DNA of 64,000 nt from Ceratopteris richardii (Eukaryota > Streptophyta > Polypodiopsida > Polypodiales > Pteridaceae): the NCBI GenBank assembly GCA_020310875.1, contig CM035423.1, positions 120,312,650 to 120,376,649 on the forward strand, given 5' to 3'. Below are positions 1 to 9,930 of this stretch, one piece after another (positions within the stretch are counted from its first letter, which is position 1; the number at the start of each line of letters is the position of its first letter). The notes beneath the pieces are model-generated. The model had not been told where the DNA came from, ran no database searches, and saw only the letters and a list, made by a program, of their open reading frames with translations. The position numbers and the translations under genes were made by a program.

Positions 1-3000
1 GCAGCTTCAACCATGCCTTTGTATTCAGCTTCGGTAGAAGACAAAGCAACTGTATGTTGCTTCTTGGAGCACCAGGAGATTAGCTTATCTCCCACATAAC
101 ACATGTATCCATAGGTTGACCTTCTGTCATCTGGATTACCTGCCCAATCTGCATCACTGTATATTTTGATGTTTGTATCTGATGTAAAACCATAATACAA
201 ACCTTCTTTGAGTGTACCTTTAATGTACCTCAACACCCTTTGTCCTGCGATCCAATGTTCTTTCCTTGGACAGTGCATGAACTGAGACAATACTCCTACT
301 GCATATGATAAATCAGGTCTGGTTAACGTAGCATAGATAAGACTACCAACCAAACTCTGATATTGTCTCACATCCTTGAATTCTTCTCCACCAAACTTAC
401 TCAGTTTGTGGTTCACCTCCATTGGAGTAGGTGCTATCCGGCAATCATTCATTTTAAACTTGATTAACAAGTTCTTCAAATATCTTTCTTGGGTCACGAA
501 TACTCCATGCTGAGTATATGTGATCTCCATACCCAAGAAGTAAGACAAGTTTCCCAAATCACTTATCTTGAACTCCTTTTCCATTTGCTTCTTGAGTCTT
601 TGTATACCTGACTCATCTGTTCCTGTAAGAATTATATCATCAACATATATGCACATGTATATGAAACCATTATCACTTGCTTTTATAAGCAGACTACTAT
701 CTGCTTCAGACACCTGGAAACCAAGTTCTTTCAAGAACTTTACCAGTCTGTAATTCCACGCTCTTGGCGCTTGCTTCAAGCCGTACAAAGCTCTCTTGAG
801 CTTGCACACATGTTCTGGATATTTTTTATCTCTGAACCCTTGAGGTTGCTCCATGAACACATCATCTGAAATATAACCATTCAGAAAAGCATTTTTCACA
901 TCTAACTGACATAACTTCCAACCTTTGCTCGCAGCAACAGCTATGAGCGTTCTGATAGTTGTCATCTTTGCTACTGGACTATAAGTCTCATCATAATCAA
1001 CTCCATAAGTCTGAGCAAACCCTTTGACAACTAGTCTAGCTTTGTATCTAGACACACTTCCATCTGCAAATCTTTTGGTCTTGTAGACCCACTTGCATCC
1101 AATAATCTTCTGGCTATTTGGTTTAGGAACTAAATCCCATGTTTGATTTTCTACCAATGCATCATGTTCTTCCTGCATAGCTTTTTCCCATTTTTCCTTA
1201 CCTTTTGCCTCTTCATATGTAGAAGGGTCTTCATCTGCTTTCACTATGTAAGCATAATCTTTCGTAGCCAAAAATGAAGTATCATAACTGTACCTTGTAG
1301 GTTGCCATCTATTTCTTGATGACCTTCTGAGTTCTCCGGTCCTTGAGGTTTCTGGTTCTTCACACTCAGGATCAAATCTTGGCCTTTCTTCAGCCTCTTC
1401 CTGTACTTCATAATTTTCTTCTTCATCAATTATTTGAACCTTTGATTTACCTTTCTTCTGATTCACTTCTTCTTCATCACCTGTATTGTTATTAACTGTT
1501 CCTGCATACCAAGAACTTTGCTCATCAAACGTAACATCTTTCGAAATCAGAAAATGTTTTGTGGATGGATTCCACAACCTGTATCCCATCTGTCTATCAT
1601 CATAACCAATGAAAACATATTTTTCAGCTTTAGGTTCCAACTTATGTCTTAATTGTGATGGCACATATACATATGCCACACATCCAAATACTCTGCAATG
1701 ATCCAGGGTAGGTCTTTTACCCCACCAAGCTTCATATGGTGTCATACCTTGCAAGGCTTTGCATGGTAATCTATTGACCAAGTAAGTAGCTGTGTTTACA
1801 GCTTCAGCCCACAAATAATTAGGGCACTTTTTCTCATTCATCATGGACCTTGCAAACTCAACAATAGTCCTGTTCCTTCTTTCTGCTACACCATTTTGTT
1901 GAGGAGAATATCTGCAAGTAATTTCCCTTTTTATACCTGCATTCCATAAGTAGTCACTGAACTCGTTGGAGAAATACTCTCCCCCTCCATCTGACCTTAG
2001 TCTCTTCAGTCTATGACCTGTGGTTCTTTCTGCATACGCATGATAATGTCTGAATGTATTGAATACTTCTGACTTATCTTTGATCACATAGATAGTGATC
2101 CATCTGGTAGCATCATCAACATAAATCACATAATATCTTGATCCACTTATACTGAAATCCTTTGATGGTCCCCACACGTCTGTGTGTACCAACTCAAGCT
2201 TCTCTGAGTGCATAAAACCATGCTTGGTATACGAATTCTTATGAGCCTTACCAAACTGACATGCCTCGCATTTGTATGTCATATGTTGACTTGCAACATT
2301 AGGCAATCCAAGCACCGAACCATTGTTGACCATATCTTTTATACCTCTTTCATTGAAATGTCCAAGCCTTTTGTGCCAAAGATCTAACTCAGAAATTTTC
2401 TGTCCTTCATATGTAAACATGGCCTGACCAATGTTACCTTGAATCTTCAGTGTAAACAGTCTTCCTTCTTTCTTTCCTGAAACAATCTGTTTATATCCCT
2501 GACTGGGATCTTCCACGTATACTCCTCCATTAGTGAATCTTACTTCATATCCTTTTTCAACAATTTGTCCTACACTTATCAAATTCTTAGGAATTGTAGG
2601 AACATACAGAACCTTACCCAATAAGGTACTGCCGTCTTTGGCTTTCACTGATCCAATCGACTGCACTTTATGCTTTGTGTTGTCACCTGTTTGAACAACA
2701 TGATTAGAAACTTTATTCTCCAAATCAGTCATCAACGATATATTTCCACTCAGGTGATTACTACACCCTGAGTCAATGTAGAAGACTCTTTGATCTTCAT
2801 TCTGACTTTCACAAGTAGCATTCAATATCATTGTTGAATCTTCTTTCTGTTCTGAAGCGTAATTGTAGTAGGTATTGTTATATTGTTGACTTTGGAATCC
2901 TCTACCTGCATTTCTTCCAAAGTAACTCCTACCACCTCTTCCTCTGAAATTTCCTCTTTGATTTCTGCCACCTCTTCCTCTTGCATTGTAGCTTTGACTA

Positions 3001-3851
3001 TATCCATTATTACTTTGAGTATTGTGCCAACAATCATTAGCTAAATGATTTGTCTTACCACAAATCCAGCAGGCTTTGCCTCCATCTTTGTTGTTTCTGC
3101 CTTTTCCTCTACCTTTGCCACCTCCTCTTCCTCTTAGGAAGTTGGCTTGGCTAGTTGTTCCTTCATCTTCATTTGCTTGTTGCTTTCCTTTACTATTCTT
3201 CTTTTTATCTTTCGAGTACATTGCGTGACCTGCACTCTTGTCACCATCTCCTTTAACATCATTCTCAAATGTTAGCATATGACCTAACAATTGATTTAAG
3301 TCTGGAGTGAAATGATCAAGCGATAACTCCGTAGACAAAATAAACGGCTTCCATTTGTCATCACCTCTTAAGCCTGTAAGAATTTGCCTTACCAATTTAT
3401 CTTCTTCGATATCTTCGTCAACAACTCCTAATGCATCTGCAATGTCTTTCATTCTTGTCACATAGTCTGAAACGGACTGAGAAGCCTTCTTCTTGAAGGT
3501 TGTAAACTCTGCCCATAAGGATGCCTTCCTTGACTTAGTAGTATTCTGGAAATGCTCCTCCAAAGCATTCCAAATGTCCGTTGCACTTTCAAGACCTCGA
3601 ATATGAGGTAACAAGTAATCATTTACTGCCATATAGATAATGCTTCTAGCTTGCGCATCTTTCTTCATCCAGTTTTTCAAATCTGCTAACTCTTCCCTAG
3701 TCGGAACACTAGGATCTTTGAACTGTGGCTTTTCTTCTTCTCCTGTGATATAAGCTATCAAATCTTTGCTCATAAGATGAGCTTCCATCCTCATTGACCA
3801 CGCAGGATAGTTTTCCCTATCCAGTTTCTCTATCTGTAGAGAATCTCCCAT
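1..3851 (-). CDS. Copia A gag-pol polyprotein (3' end beyond window)
   Basis: Ty1/Copia polyprotein. I start it at the ATG at 3851-3849 (protein begins MGDSLQIEKLDREN), which aligns with the starts of three related elements here. In order: UBN2-type gag; CCHC knuckle read through CWIC near 3060; aspartic protease YIDSGCS near 2770; integrase with an RSDGGGEYF block near 1995; reverse transcriptase; and RNase H with LSSTEAEYKGMVEA at the window edge. The frame is the same at six points I translated (3851, 3430, 3060, 2770, 1990, 1250) and at position 10, so I infer one open frame of about 1283 visible codons; roughly 110-130 codons should lie outside. Closest in the window to Copia D (MGDSLQIEKLNREN). 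Likely full length and recent, but its 3' LTR and TSD cannot be seen. Confidence 0.9.
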   Translation of the reverse strand, partial: MGDSLQIEKLDRENYPAWSMRMEAHLMSKDLIAYITGEEEKPQFKDPSVPTREELADLKNWMKKDAQARSIIYMAVNDYLLPHIRGLESATDIWNALEEHFQNTTKSRKASLWAEFTTFKKKASQSVSDYVTRMKDIADALGVVDEDIEEDKLVRQILTGLRGDDKWKPFILSTELSLDHFTPDLNQLLGHMLTFENDVKGDGDKSAGHAMYSKDKKKNSKGKQQANEDEGTTSQANFLRGRGGGKGRGKGRNNKDGGKACWICGKTNHLANDCWHNTQSNNGYSQSYNARGRGGRNQRGNFRGRGGRSYFGRNAGRGFQSQQYNNTYYNYASEQKEDSTMILNATCESQNEDQRVFYIDSGCSNHLSGNISLMTDLENKVSNHVVQTGDNTKHKVQSIGSVKAKDGSTLLGKVLYVPTIPKNLISVGQIVEKGYEVRFTNGGVYVEDPSQGYKQIVSGKKEGRLFTLKIQGNIGQAMFTYEGQKISELDLWHKRLGHFNERGIKDMVNNGSVLGLPNVASQHMTYKCEACQFGKAHKNSYTKHGFMHSEKLELVHTDVWGPSKDFSISGSRYYVIYVDDATRWITIYVIKDKSEVFNTFRHYHAYAERTTGHRLKRLRSDGGGEYFSNEFSDYLWNAGIKREITCRYSPQQNGVAERRNRTIVEFARSMMNEKKCPNYLWAEAVNTATYLVNRLPCKALQGMTPYEAWWGKRPTLDHCRVFGCVAYVYVPSQLRHKLEPKAEKYVFIGYDDRQMGYRLWNPSTKHFLISKDVTFDEQSSWYAGTVNNNTGDEEEVNQKKGKSKVQIIDEEENYEVQEEAEERPRFDPECEEPETSRTGELRRSSRNRWQPTRYSYDTSFLATKDYAYIVKADEDPSTYEEAKGKEKWEKAMQEEHDALVENQTWDLVPKPNSQKIIGCKWVYKTKRFADGSVSRYKARLVVKGFAQTYGVDYDETYSPVAKMTTIRTLIAVAASKGWKLCQLDVKNAFLNGYISDDVFMEQPQGFRDKKYPEHVCKLKRALYGLKQAPRAWNYRLVKFLKELGFQVSEADSSLLIKASDNGFIYMCIYVDDIILTGTDESGIQRLKKQMEKEFKISDLGNLSYFLGMEITYTQHGVFVTQERYLKNLLIKFKMNDCRIAPTPMEVNHKLSKFGGEEFKDVRQYQSLVGSLIYATLTRPDLSYAVGVLSQFMHCPRKEHWIAGQRVLRYIKGTLKEGLYYGFTSDTNIKIYSDADWAGNPDDRRSTYGYMCYVGDKLISWCSKKQHTVALSSTEAEYKGMVEA

Positions 3852-4356
3852 CTTGTGTCTTCCTGTGTATTGAAATCTTCAACCTTTATGAATAATATAT
3901 GTACCTTTACTTCAAGTTGGACTCCGTTTGTCTTTCTTGATGCCGTATGATCTCTTCTTCAGGTTTCGCCTTCAAGCTTTCACCTTTTAGTTCTTCGGTT
4001 GTAGAATTCTTTGTAACCGCAGCAGTCGGAAACCTCCTTTCTTTGATTTTGGTGTCTCCTGCTCTAAAACTACTGTACTTGGCTCTGAAACTACTGTACC
4101 TGGCTCTGAAACTACTGTACCTGGCTCTGAAACTACTGTACCTGGCTCTGATACTACTGTACCTGGCTCTGATACTACTGTACCTGGCTCTGATACTACT
4201 GTACCTGGCTCTGAAACTACTGTACCTGGCTCTGAAACTACTGTACCTGGCTCTGATACTACTGTACCTGGCTCTGATACTACTGTACCTGGCTCTGATA
4301 CTACTGTACCTGGCTCTGATACCACTGTAGCGATACCACTTCTTCTCTGATACCAC
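3852..4356 (-). other. Copia A 5' leader with PBS and amplified PBS-like array
   Basis: Untranslated leader between the 5' LTR and gag. Reading the minus strand, a G at 4356 is followed by the PBS TGGTATCAGAG (4355-4345), complementary to the 3' end of initiator tRNA-Met. A partial copy TGGTATCG lies at 4338-4331, then the 21-bp array. The remaining leader (3852-4060) begins AGGAGACACC, the sequence that directly follows the PBS in Copia E, so the array has expanded exactly at the PBS/leader junction. The array is open in several frames on both strands, which creates spurious ORFs. Confidence 0.85.
4061..4330 (-). repeat. 21-bp tandem array derived from the tRNA primer-binding site (about 13 units)
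   Basis: Thirteen head-to-tail units of 21 bp (12 full, one shorter). On the minus strand a unit reads ACAG, then TGGTATCAGAGCCAGGT or a variant. ACAG equals the last three LTR bases (ACA) plus the spacer G; the other 17 nt include the 12-nt PBS and five more bases that also match the 3' arm of plant initiator tRNA-Met. The unit nearest the PBS (4308-4324) is a perfect match; others have TAGTATC or TAGTTTC. Variants lie in blocks (three, two, three, three), suggesting later expansion by multi-unit duplication. Confidence 0.9.
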
Positions 4357-5367
4357 TGTCGGAGAGTGTTAATCTCCTTCAGAATAACCTACTCTTGTGA
4401 TTAGAGCACCTCTATACCAAGAGTAAGTCAAAACTTCACAACACAAACATTCTGCTGCACGATTTCTTTAAATTAATCTTCACAGGTTACTTTTGTCTGA
4501 AACTGTCATTCTGAACAGTCGACTTCACACCTGTAACTTCTAAGACTTGGTTCTCCTTGAATAGAACCCGTTTAAGCAAATGCTTCTGGTTACGAATAGC
4601 TTATCTTCTAACTTAAAGATTAAGCCCTCACTCATGCAAAACTTTAAAGTATGCACTGAGAAATGATCAAAACATTGATCACCGAAAATGCGCCTGTTTC
4701 AGTAAACTTTGAACACTCAACACATATGAATGTTCCTACTGACAATTCTCGGTTTCTGTTTACAATTAAACTCTGAAACTTAAGCTATAGATTGATTAAC
4801 TATAGACTTAGATATCCTCAATAGGATTTCACAAATCATCTAACACAGACGAAGAACACACAGAAATTTCGGCGCAACTTTTCTTCGATTACTCAGAAAG
4901 TTACAGTTGAGTGATGAGAGGAAAACTCAACTAACTTCTCATATGTCTCATGACATCTAACTTCTCATTCTTCCTTCTCTTGTCTTAGCCTTCTTGGCCT
5001 ACCTCTCATTTCTTATTCATCCTTTTACGCGCCTCGGCATTTTCAGGTATTTATAGATAAATTTGTACAAGCTTATAACGCGAACTATACTACTGTACAT
5101 ATGTGTACAACTTTTTCCAGTTCTTCTTCCAAGCTTCAAAATTTGTTCTTTTCTTCCTCTTTCCATTCTTCAACTCTTCATGAACTGAAATCTGTAAAAT
5201 TGATTTATTCTGGTAACATTCCGGTGACTTTCCTGTAATCTTCCGGTACTGTTCCGGTGCCTTCCGGTACTGTTCCGGTGCCTTCCAGTGACCCTTTTTT
5301 AAGGAAATTTTTGCTGAAGTCTCTGCGGACTTAAAGACCTTCAATTGTTGATTGTCTTGCACCAACA
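4357..5367 (-). repeat. Copia A 5' LTR (1011 bp)
   Basis: On the minus strand the LTR starts TGTTGGTG at 5367 and ends CTCCGACA at 4357, a near-perfect short terminal inverted repeat. It abuts the PBS on one side and Gypsy LTR sequence on the other. Two exact 21-bp repeats (5241-5261 and 5262-5282, TTCCGGTACTGTTCCGGTGCC on plus) with degenerate flanking half-copies lie near its outer end, a position where U3 enhancer repeats occur in LTRs; that role is inference. The second LTR lies left of the window. Confidence 0.88.
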
Positions 5368-6765
5368 GGGTGGAGATGCACTTATGCTTAAAGCAAGGAG
5401 GATCCAGGAGTTTTTCCATAAAAGAAGATAATTTTTTACAATCAAAGATCAATATAGCAGCTTTTCTCCAAAAATAGTGGCTTATCTTATCCGAGTTGAT
5501 GTCAGCACTGATCCGACGGTCCAGATCATCCCCAGATCCAATGGTGGAGAATGAGGGCGCCTAAATTTCACTCCTTTACACTAGATTTGATAGAAAGAAC
5601 AATTCCAAGCCATTGATTTGATTAATCAAATGGTTGTAATCAAAAGTAGTGATCCTAGAGTTGAGAGTTGATTTCTCTAGATCTAAGGGCCCAAATTCAT
5701 TCAAAAAACTATATAAACCCCCCTCCAAACTCCTAGAGCATCATTGTTAGGCATCCATAGGGCTCATGCTAGCTTACGGTTTCCTTGAGACAATCACCCT
5801 CGGTTGAGCGAGTGAGGATCCAAGGTGAGCTAGTATGAGTATAGAATCTAGTTTCAAATTTAAGTTAGAATTCCAATCTAGGATAGGCTCTTGAAACCAG
5901 CATCTCTATCTTGACTCACCCTCGCTGGAGCGTGTGAGTGAGTTAGAGCTGATTTTAATGAGTCTTAGACTTCTTTAGTTAGACGTTACGAGCCTAGACA
6001 GACATAGGGTCACTGGAGTGGAACTCACCTTCTTACGTGTGACATTCGGTTGAATTGACATGGTTTGAGGGTCGGAACCACCTTTGATTAGTAGACTGCC
6101 TAGCTTGACGTACCACGACGATCTTATACATGTATCTTAATTCCAATCCTTTTAATTCATGTCACTTGTCACTTGTCTCTTGTCTCCTCTCTCAGTCTCT
6201 TAAGTATTTTTACATGTCTTCTATTTCTTCTATGTGTGAGAAGGCTCCGTAGTATTGCGTTGAACCAGTGAGGATGTTTCTTTGAGCTTGTGAGTAAACT
6301 CTATTATCATAATTCACTTGCATGCATATAAACCATACATACCCATACATATTGATTAGTTTCTGAAAGTGTATAAGAAGCTCCAATATTGGACCATTCT
6401 TCCTTTCGAAACTGGTTTATGTGTAAGGATTCCATCTATTCACGTCATGCATACATATCATCCAAAGAAGACTATGCATATGAATTAGAATTAGGAAGTG
6501 TTTAAGAAGCTCCTTCAATGGACCATTCTTCCTTCCAAATTTGATTCGTGTGTATGGTTCTCTTTCATTCTTATCATTCATGTTCATAAATCTAAATTGC
6601 ACTCCTACTTTCCCATTCCCATAATCATTTCAACACCTCTCTCTTCTCCATACTCAACATTAATGTCACTTTCATGTCCTTAAACCATCCAACATTCATT
6701 AGCTTCATACACCCTGTGTGTGCCACGACCGGACCCGATCCACCCGGATTGCGATCACCTCCACA
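5368..6765 (+). repeat. Gypsy element 5' LTR, interrupted by Copia A
   Basis: The last 1394-1398 bp of the LTR. It aligns with 15263-16660 with no net length change and about 16 substitutions (near 1.1%), ending GCGATCACCTCCACA in both. Copia A sits at its left end, so the first part of this LTR should lie beyond the window. A TATATAAA box at 5710-5717 followed by a C-rich stretch is a plausible Pol II promoter core. Internal imperfect repeats: CACCCTCG-(G/C)-TTGAGCG-like blocks near 5797 and 5918, and an AAGAAGCTCC...GACCATTCTTCC block at about 6370-6410 and 6505-6535. Confidence 0.88.
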
Positions 6766-6796
6766 TTTGAACCCGACGTGAAACGCTTCGTGGCAT
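6766..6796 (+). other. Gypsy post-LTR segment, candidate atypical PBS
   Basis: Directly after the LTR end CCACA the sequence is TTTGAACCCGACGTGAAACG. It lacks the usual TGG start complementary to a tRNA CCA end. Its reverse complement contains GGGTTCAAA, reminiscent of a tRNA T-arm, so priming from an internal tRNA region is possible. This is inference only. Confidence 0.3.
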
Positions 6797-8713
6797 TTGC
6801 TTCTGATCTTGTTGGGAGGTTGTGATCCATATCCTTTGTTTCATATTTTTCATCCTCATCATATCATCATCATCAGTCTGAGTGTTGCACTGGATTTCTC
6901 ACAGTATCGTGCACATCTTCGTCGTGAAGTAAACGCATTTGTGAGAGATCTAGAGCATCGTGCATCACTTGCTTATTCACATAAGATGGAGGAAGGATTC
7001 AAATCCCTTATTGTTGAGAAACAAGGCCAAAGAATAGTCTCTTCTATGTTGAGAGAGAAGGGAAAATTCAATGGCATCAACATCACAAGCTACTTAGATT
7101 TGTTTGAAGAGCAAGCTATGATTTTTGGTCTTCTCGAAGATCTTTTGATATCATTCTTTGAACGAATTGTTGATAGCTCTATCATAAACCGTGTCACTCA
7201 ATATGATAGTCTTCCTTGGAGTGATTTTAGAAAGGAGATGCTCAAAGAATTCTATCTTGAAGATTATAGCCAACATAATCGAGATGGATTCTTACGATGG
7301 GTCAATTCTCCAAAGCCTAGTAGCTCTATTACTCACTTACAAAATGAGTATATTAGACGCTATGAACAACTTCCTGATGAGGATAAGATAACTTTGGAAC
7401 CTGATCTTGTGATCAATTTTCTTAAGCTTCTTCATCCTGAAACTCGTAGGGAAGTTGAACGGCGATTAGAAGAACCAGATAAGCGCTATGGTCTTACTGA
7501 CAATTGGCAAAAAGTGCGTAAAGTAGTAGAGGCTGTAGCCCATAGACATCAAAGACAATCCATGCTTTATGAGCAAACTAGTCTTCCTCAAGCTAGCCTT
7601 CCACAAACTAAGGAGCAAGTTAGAGAACAATCCCATGCTATGCTTTTTGACTCTACTCCTATTCCTCAAATGGTGGAGCCTAATCAAGGTTTTAAAGTAG
7701 AGCCAAATAAAAGTGTAGTTGAACAATCTCAAGTGGATATTCTCACTAAGCAAATGGAAAGTCTTATTGCTACACAATCCAATTTGGCCAAGACTATAGA
7801 TGCTTTACAATCTAATTACATCAAAACTTTCCAAAATCAAATGAACCCAATGACTTTTCAAGAGCCTAATCAACATGTTATAGCTACCAATCAAAATCCA
7901 CAAGTAGCTCCTACTCAAGCATATCAAGTTCCTCCAATGCATAATCCTCCAATGCATAATCCTTCAATGCAAAATCCTCATCCTCATGTGCAAAATCCTC
8001 AAATGTATCAAAACCTGTATCCTCAAGCTTCTCAAATAGCTTTTCAAAATCCTCAAAATCAAAATTTTCAAAATCATCAACCGTATAATATGGAAGCTCC
8101 TCTTGCACCTCAAGTACCACATGTTGCTCCCCAAGCTCCTCAAATACATCAATTGCATTTTCAAAATCCTAATTATCCTGTTCAAGCAATACCTTATCAA
8201 CAAAATCCTCAATTTCAAAATTTCCCACCACAAGTTAATCAAAATACTCAAAATCAAAATGTTTTTGTGCGTGGCCCTCGTAGGTGTCCTTGGTGTGATT
8301 CGTTAGAGCACTTTTTGAGAGATTGTGAATTATTGAAGGCTGCTAAGGAGCAACGACTAGTAATAGACATAGACAAGAAAATCTATGACTATCGATCTAG
8401 GCTACCTTTGCAAGGAAATTATGGTAAGGGAGGAATGAAAAAACATTATGAAAATATAACCATAATGGACGTAGGAACTAGAGGAGTGAAACTAGAAGCT
8501 CTTGATGAACAACAAGTAGAATCAAGTAAACCCACAAAGGAAGGTGATTTTTCCATAGAGGCTTTAGTAAGAGCACGGGATGAGATTAGGAGAATAACGG
8601 CTTGGGACTCACCGATAGAAGATCAATCTCTTATTTCTCACATATCCAATGTAGAAGAAAAACGAAAAAGAGATGAAGCTGAGCCTAGTGAAAGAAGAGT
8701 GACTCGAAAATAA
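6797..8713 (+). CDS. Ty3/Gypsy Gag-like protein with CCHC zinc knuckle
   Basis: A 638-codon frame. Residues about 60-270 form a retrotransposon gag-like helical region (WSDFRKEMLKEF, LVINFLKLLHPETRREVERRLEE). Residues about 350-490 are a Gln/Asn/Pro-rich tract of short imperfect QNP-type repeats, and a CPWCDSLEHFLRDC knuckle (C-x2-C-x4-H-x4-C) lies near residue 495. Gag would assemble particles and bind RNA. The annotated start is simply the first ATG; the hydrophobic first 35 residues may be untranslated and an internal Met (near 6986) may be the true start. The frame ends with TAA at 8711-8713, and the protease frame downstream is in the same phase. Confidence 0.8.
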   Translation: MLLILLGGCDPYPLFHIFHPHHIIIISLSVALDFSQYRAHLRREVNAFVRDLEHRASLAYSHKMEEGFKSLIVEKQGQRIVSSMLREKGKFNGINITSYLDLFEEQAMIFGLLEDLLISFFERIVDSSIINRVTQYDSLPWSDFRKEMLKEFYLEDYSQHNRDGFLRWVNSPKPSSSITHLQNEYIRRYEQLPDEDKITLEPDLVINFLKLLHPETRREVERRLEEPDKRYGLTDNWQKVRKVVEAVAHRHQRQSMLYEQTSLPQASLPQTKEQVREQSHAMLFDSTPIPQMVEPNQGFKVEPNKSVVEQSQVDILTKQMESLIATQSNLAKTIDALQSNYIKTFQNQMNPMTFQEPNQHVIATNQNPQVAPTQAYQVPPMHNPPMHNPSMQNPHPHVQNPQMYQNLYPQASQIAFQNPQNQNFQNHQPYNMEAPLAPQVPHVAPQAPQIHQLHFQNPNYPVQAIPYQQNPQFQNFPPQVNQNTQNQNVFVRGPRRCPWCDSLEHFLRDCELLKAAKEQRLVIDIDKKIYDYRSRLPLQGNYGKGGMKKHYENITIMDVGTRGVKLEALDEQQVESSKPTKEGDFSIEALVRARDEIRRITAWDSPIEDQSLISHISNVEEKRKRDEAEPSERRVTRK

Positions 8714-8971
8714 ACCTCAGAGGGAATAGAAACAATCATAGAGCAAGGAGAAACATCACAATCCAAAGATTAAAAACAAGAATCAGAACCCAATGAACAA
8801 AATCAAGAGGAGAAACAAAAAGGGAAGAAGACAAAGCAAAGAAAAACAGAACCAAAGCCTTTAGATAAACAAGAACAATCAAAACAAACTGAAGACCAAA
8901 CACGAGAACATGAACAAAAACAAGACCCTGAGCAAAAACAAAAGAAACCAAAGAGAAAACCTAAAGCCATC
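8714..8971 (+). pseudogene. Gag-protease linker with in-frame stops
   Basis: In the same phase as gag and protease, the linker encodes a Glu/Lys/Gln-rich stretch (KQEQSKQTEDQTREHEQ and similar) and is broken by TAA at 8711-8713 and 8771-8773. It is probably a charged linker of an original gag-pro polyprotein. Programmed readthrough at two separate TAA codons seems unlikely. Confidence 0.6.
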
Positions 8972-9859
8972 TTGATTTCAGAAATTGAGAGAAAAATAGA
9001 TCCTATGGAGATTTTAGATGACATTTTGCTTAAGAGTCAAGTGACTATGTCTTTAGAACAAGTTTTCTCTATTGCAAAGCCTGTTTTTAAAGATAACTTT
9101 ATCGGCCTAATTAAAAGGAAGAGGTTTCCGTTTAATCTAGATACTGAGATGCAAGATTCTCTAGATCAAGATCAAGCTATGAATGAAGCCTTAAACTTTG
9201 ATGAATCTGATGAAGAGGACTTTGATGATGATGAAGTAAATGTTAATAAAAATTTCTTAGGACCTATTCAACCTGACCATGAAAATCATGAAAACAATCT
9301 TGAAAGTCACTTTAAAAGAACATTTTGGTCTAGAGGTACATCAGAGATGCATGTTAAAATAGGAAATGATAAGAACACTATCACTGTAAATGCATTAATA
9401 GATTCCGGCTCTGAAATCAATGTGATTTCAAGAGAAGTCTATGATAAGTTTCGATGGCCCATAGATAAAGATTGTGGATGGCGTATGAGAACTGCAGATA
9501 ATGGTGTAGGTACCCTGTATGGAGCTTGTGCTAGTGTGCCCATATCCATAGGAGGAATCACAAAAGAATTTCACTTTTTTATTCAAGATAATTGCTCCTA
9601 TGAAGTTCTCTTAGGTCAACCCTTTATTTATGAGAGTCGTATGGAAACTAAAGCCATGGATGATGGGTCTACCTATGCTAGATTCAAGTCTAAGGATGGA
9701 ATGCAATCACTTCAAGTCATGACACTAGGAGTGAATCATCCTAGGAATCGATTGTCAATTAGAAAGAAACCTATTGTTACTCAAGGTCATGAGCATGCTT
9801 GTAGTGATTGTGCACCCCGATTCATGTTTGGAGCTACATATGATCAAAATTTCGGATAG
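8972..9859 (+). CDS. Gypsy aspartic protease region
   Basis: A 295-codon frame holding a retropepsin-like domain: ALIDSGSEINVIS (active-site DSG, around residue 142) and YEVLLGQPFIYES later, matching the flap-to-C-terminal ILGQPF motif of Ty3/Gypsy proteases. It would cut the Gag-Pol polyprotein. The N-terminal 100 residues are acidic and link to gag. It ends at TAG (9857-9859) before the reverse transcriptase; downstream coding continues in other phases, so this is part of a broken pol. Confidence 0.8.
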   Translation: MISEIERKIDPMEILDDILLKSQVTMSLEQVFSIAKPVFKDNFIGLIKRKRFPFNLDTEMQDSLDQDQAMNEALNFDESDEEDFDDDEVNVNKNFLGPIQPDHENHENNLESHFKRTFWSRGTSEMHVKIGNDKNTITVNALIDSGSEINVISREVYDKFRWPIDKDCGWRMRTADNGVGTLYGACASVPISIGGITKEFHFFIQDNCSYEVLLGQPFIYESRMETKAMDDGSTYARFKSKDGMQSLQVMTLGVNHPRNRLSIRKKPIVTQGHEHACSDCAPRFMFGATYDQNFG

Positions 9860-9930
9860 AATCCATTGTTGAGCGGGACAACAGTGGATATTGGTTTGAC
9901 ATCTCGCAGCCAACCAACCTGTTCAATAGT

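Noticed and set aside
4061..4330. CRISPR-like array
   Set aside because: Repeats are contiguous with no unique spacers, the context is a plant LTR retrotransposon, and the unit is explained by the PBS.
3907..4356. Long repetitive ORFs on both strands (Tyr-Ser-x-x-Arg-Ala-Arg, Val-Ser-Glu-Pro-Gly-Thr and Leu-Leu-Tyr-Leu-Ala repeats)
   Set aside because: They come from the 21-bp array; a period divisible by three keeps all frames open. The region is a retrotransposon leader.
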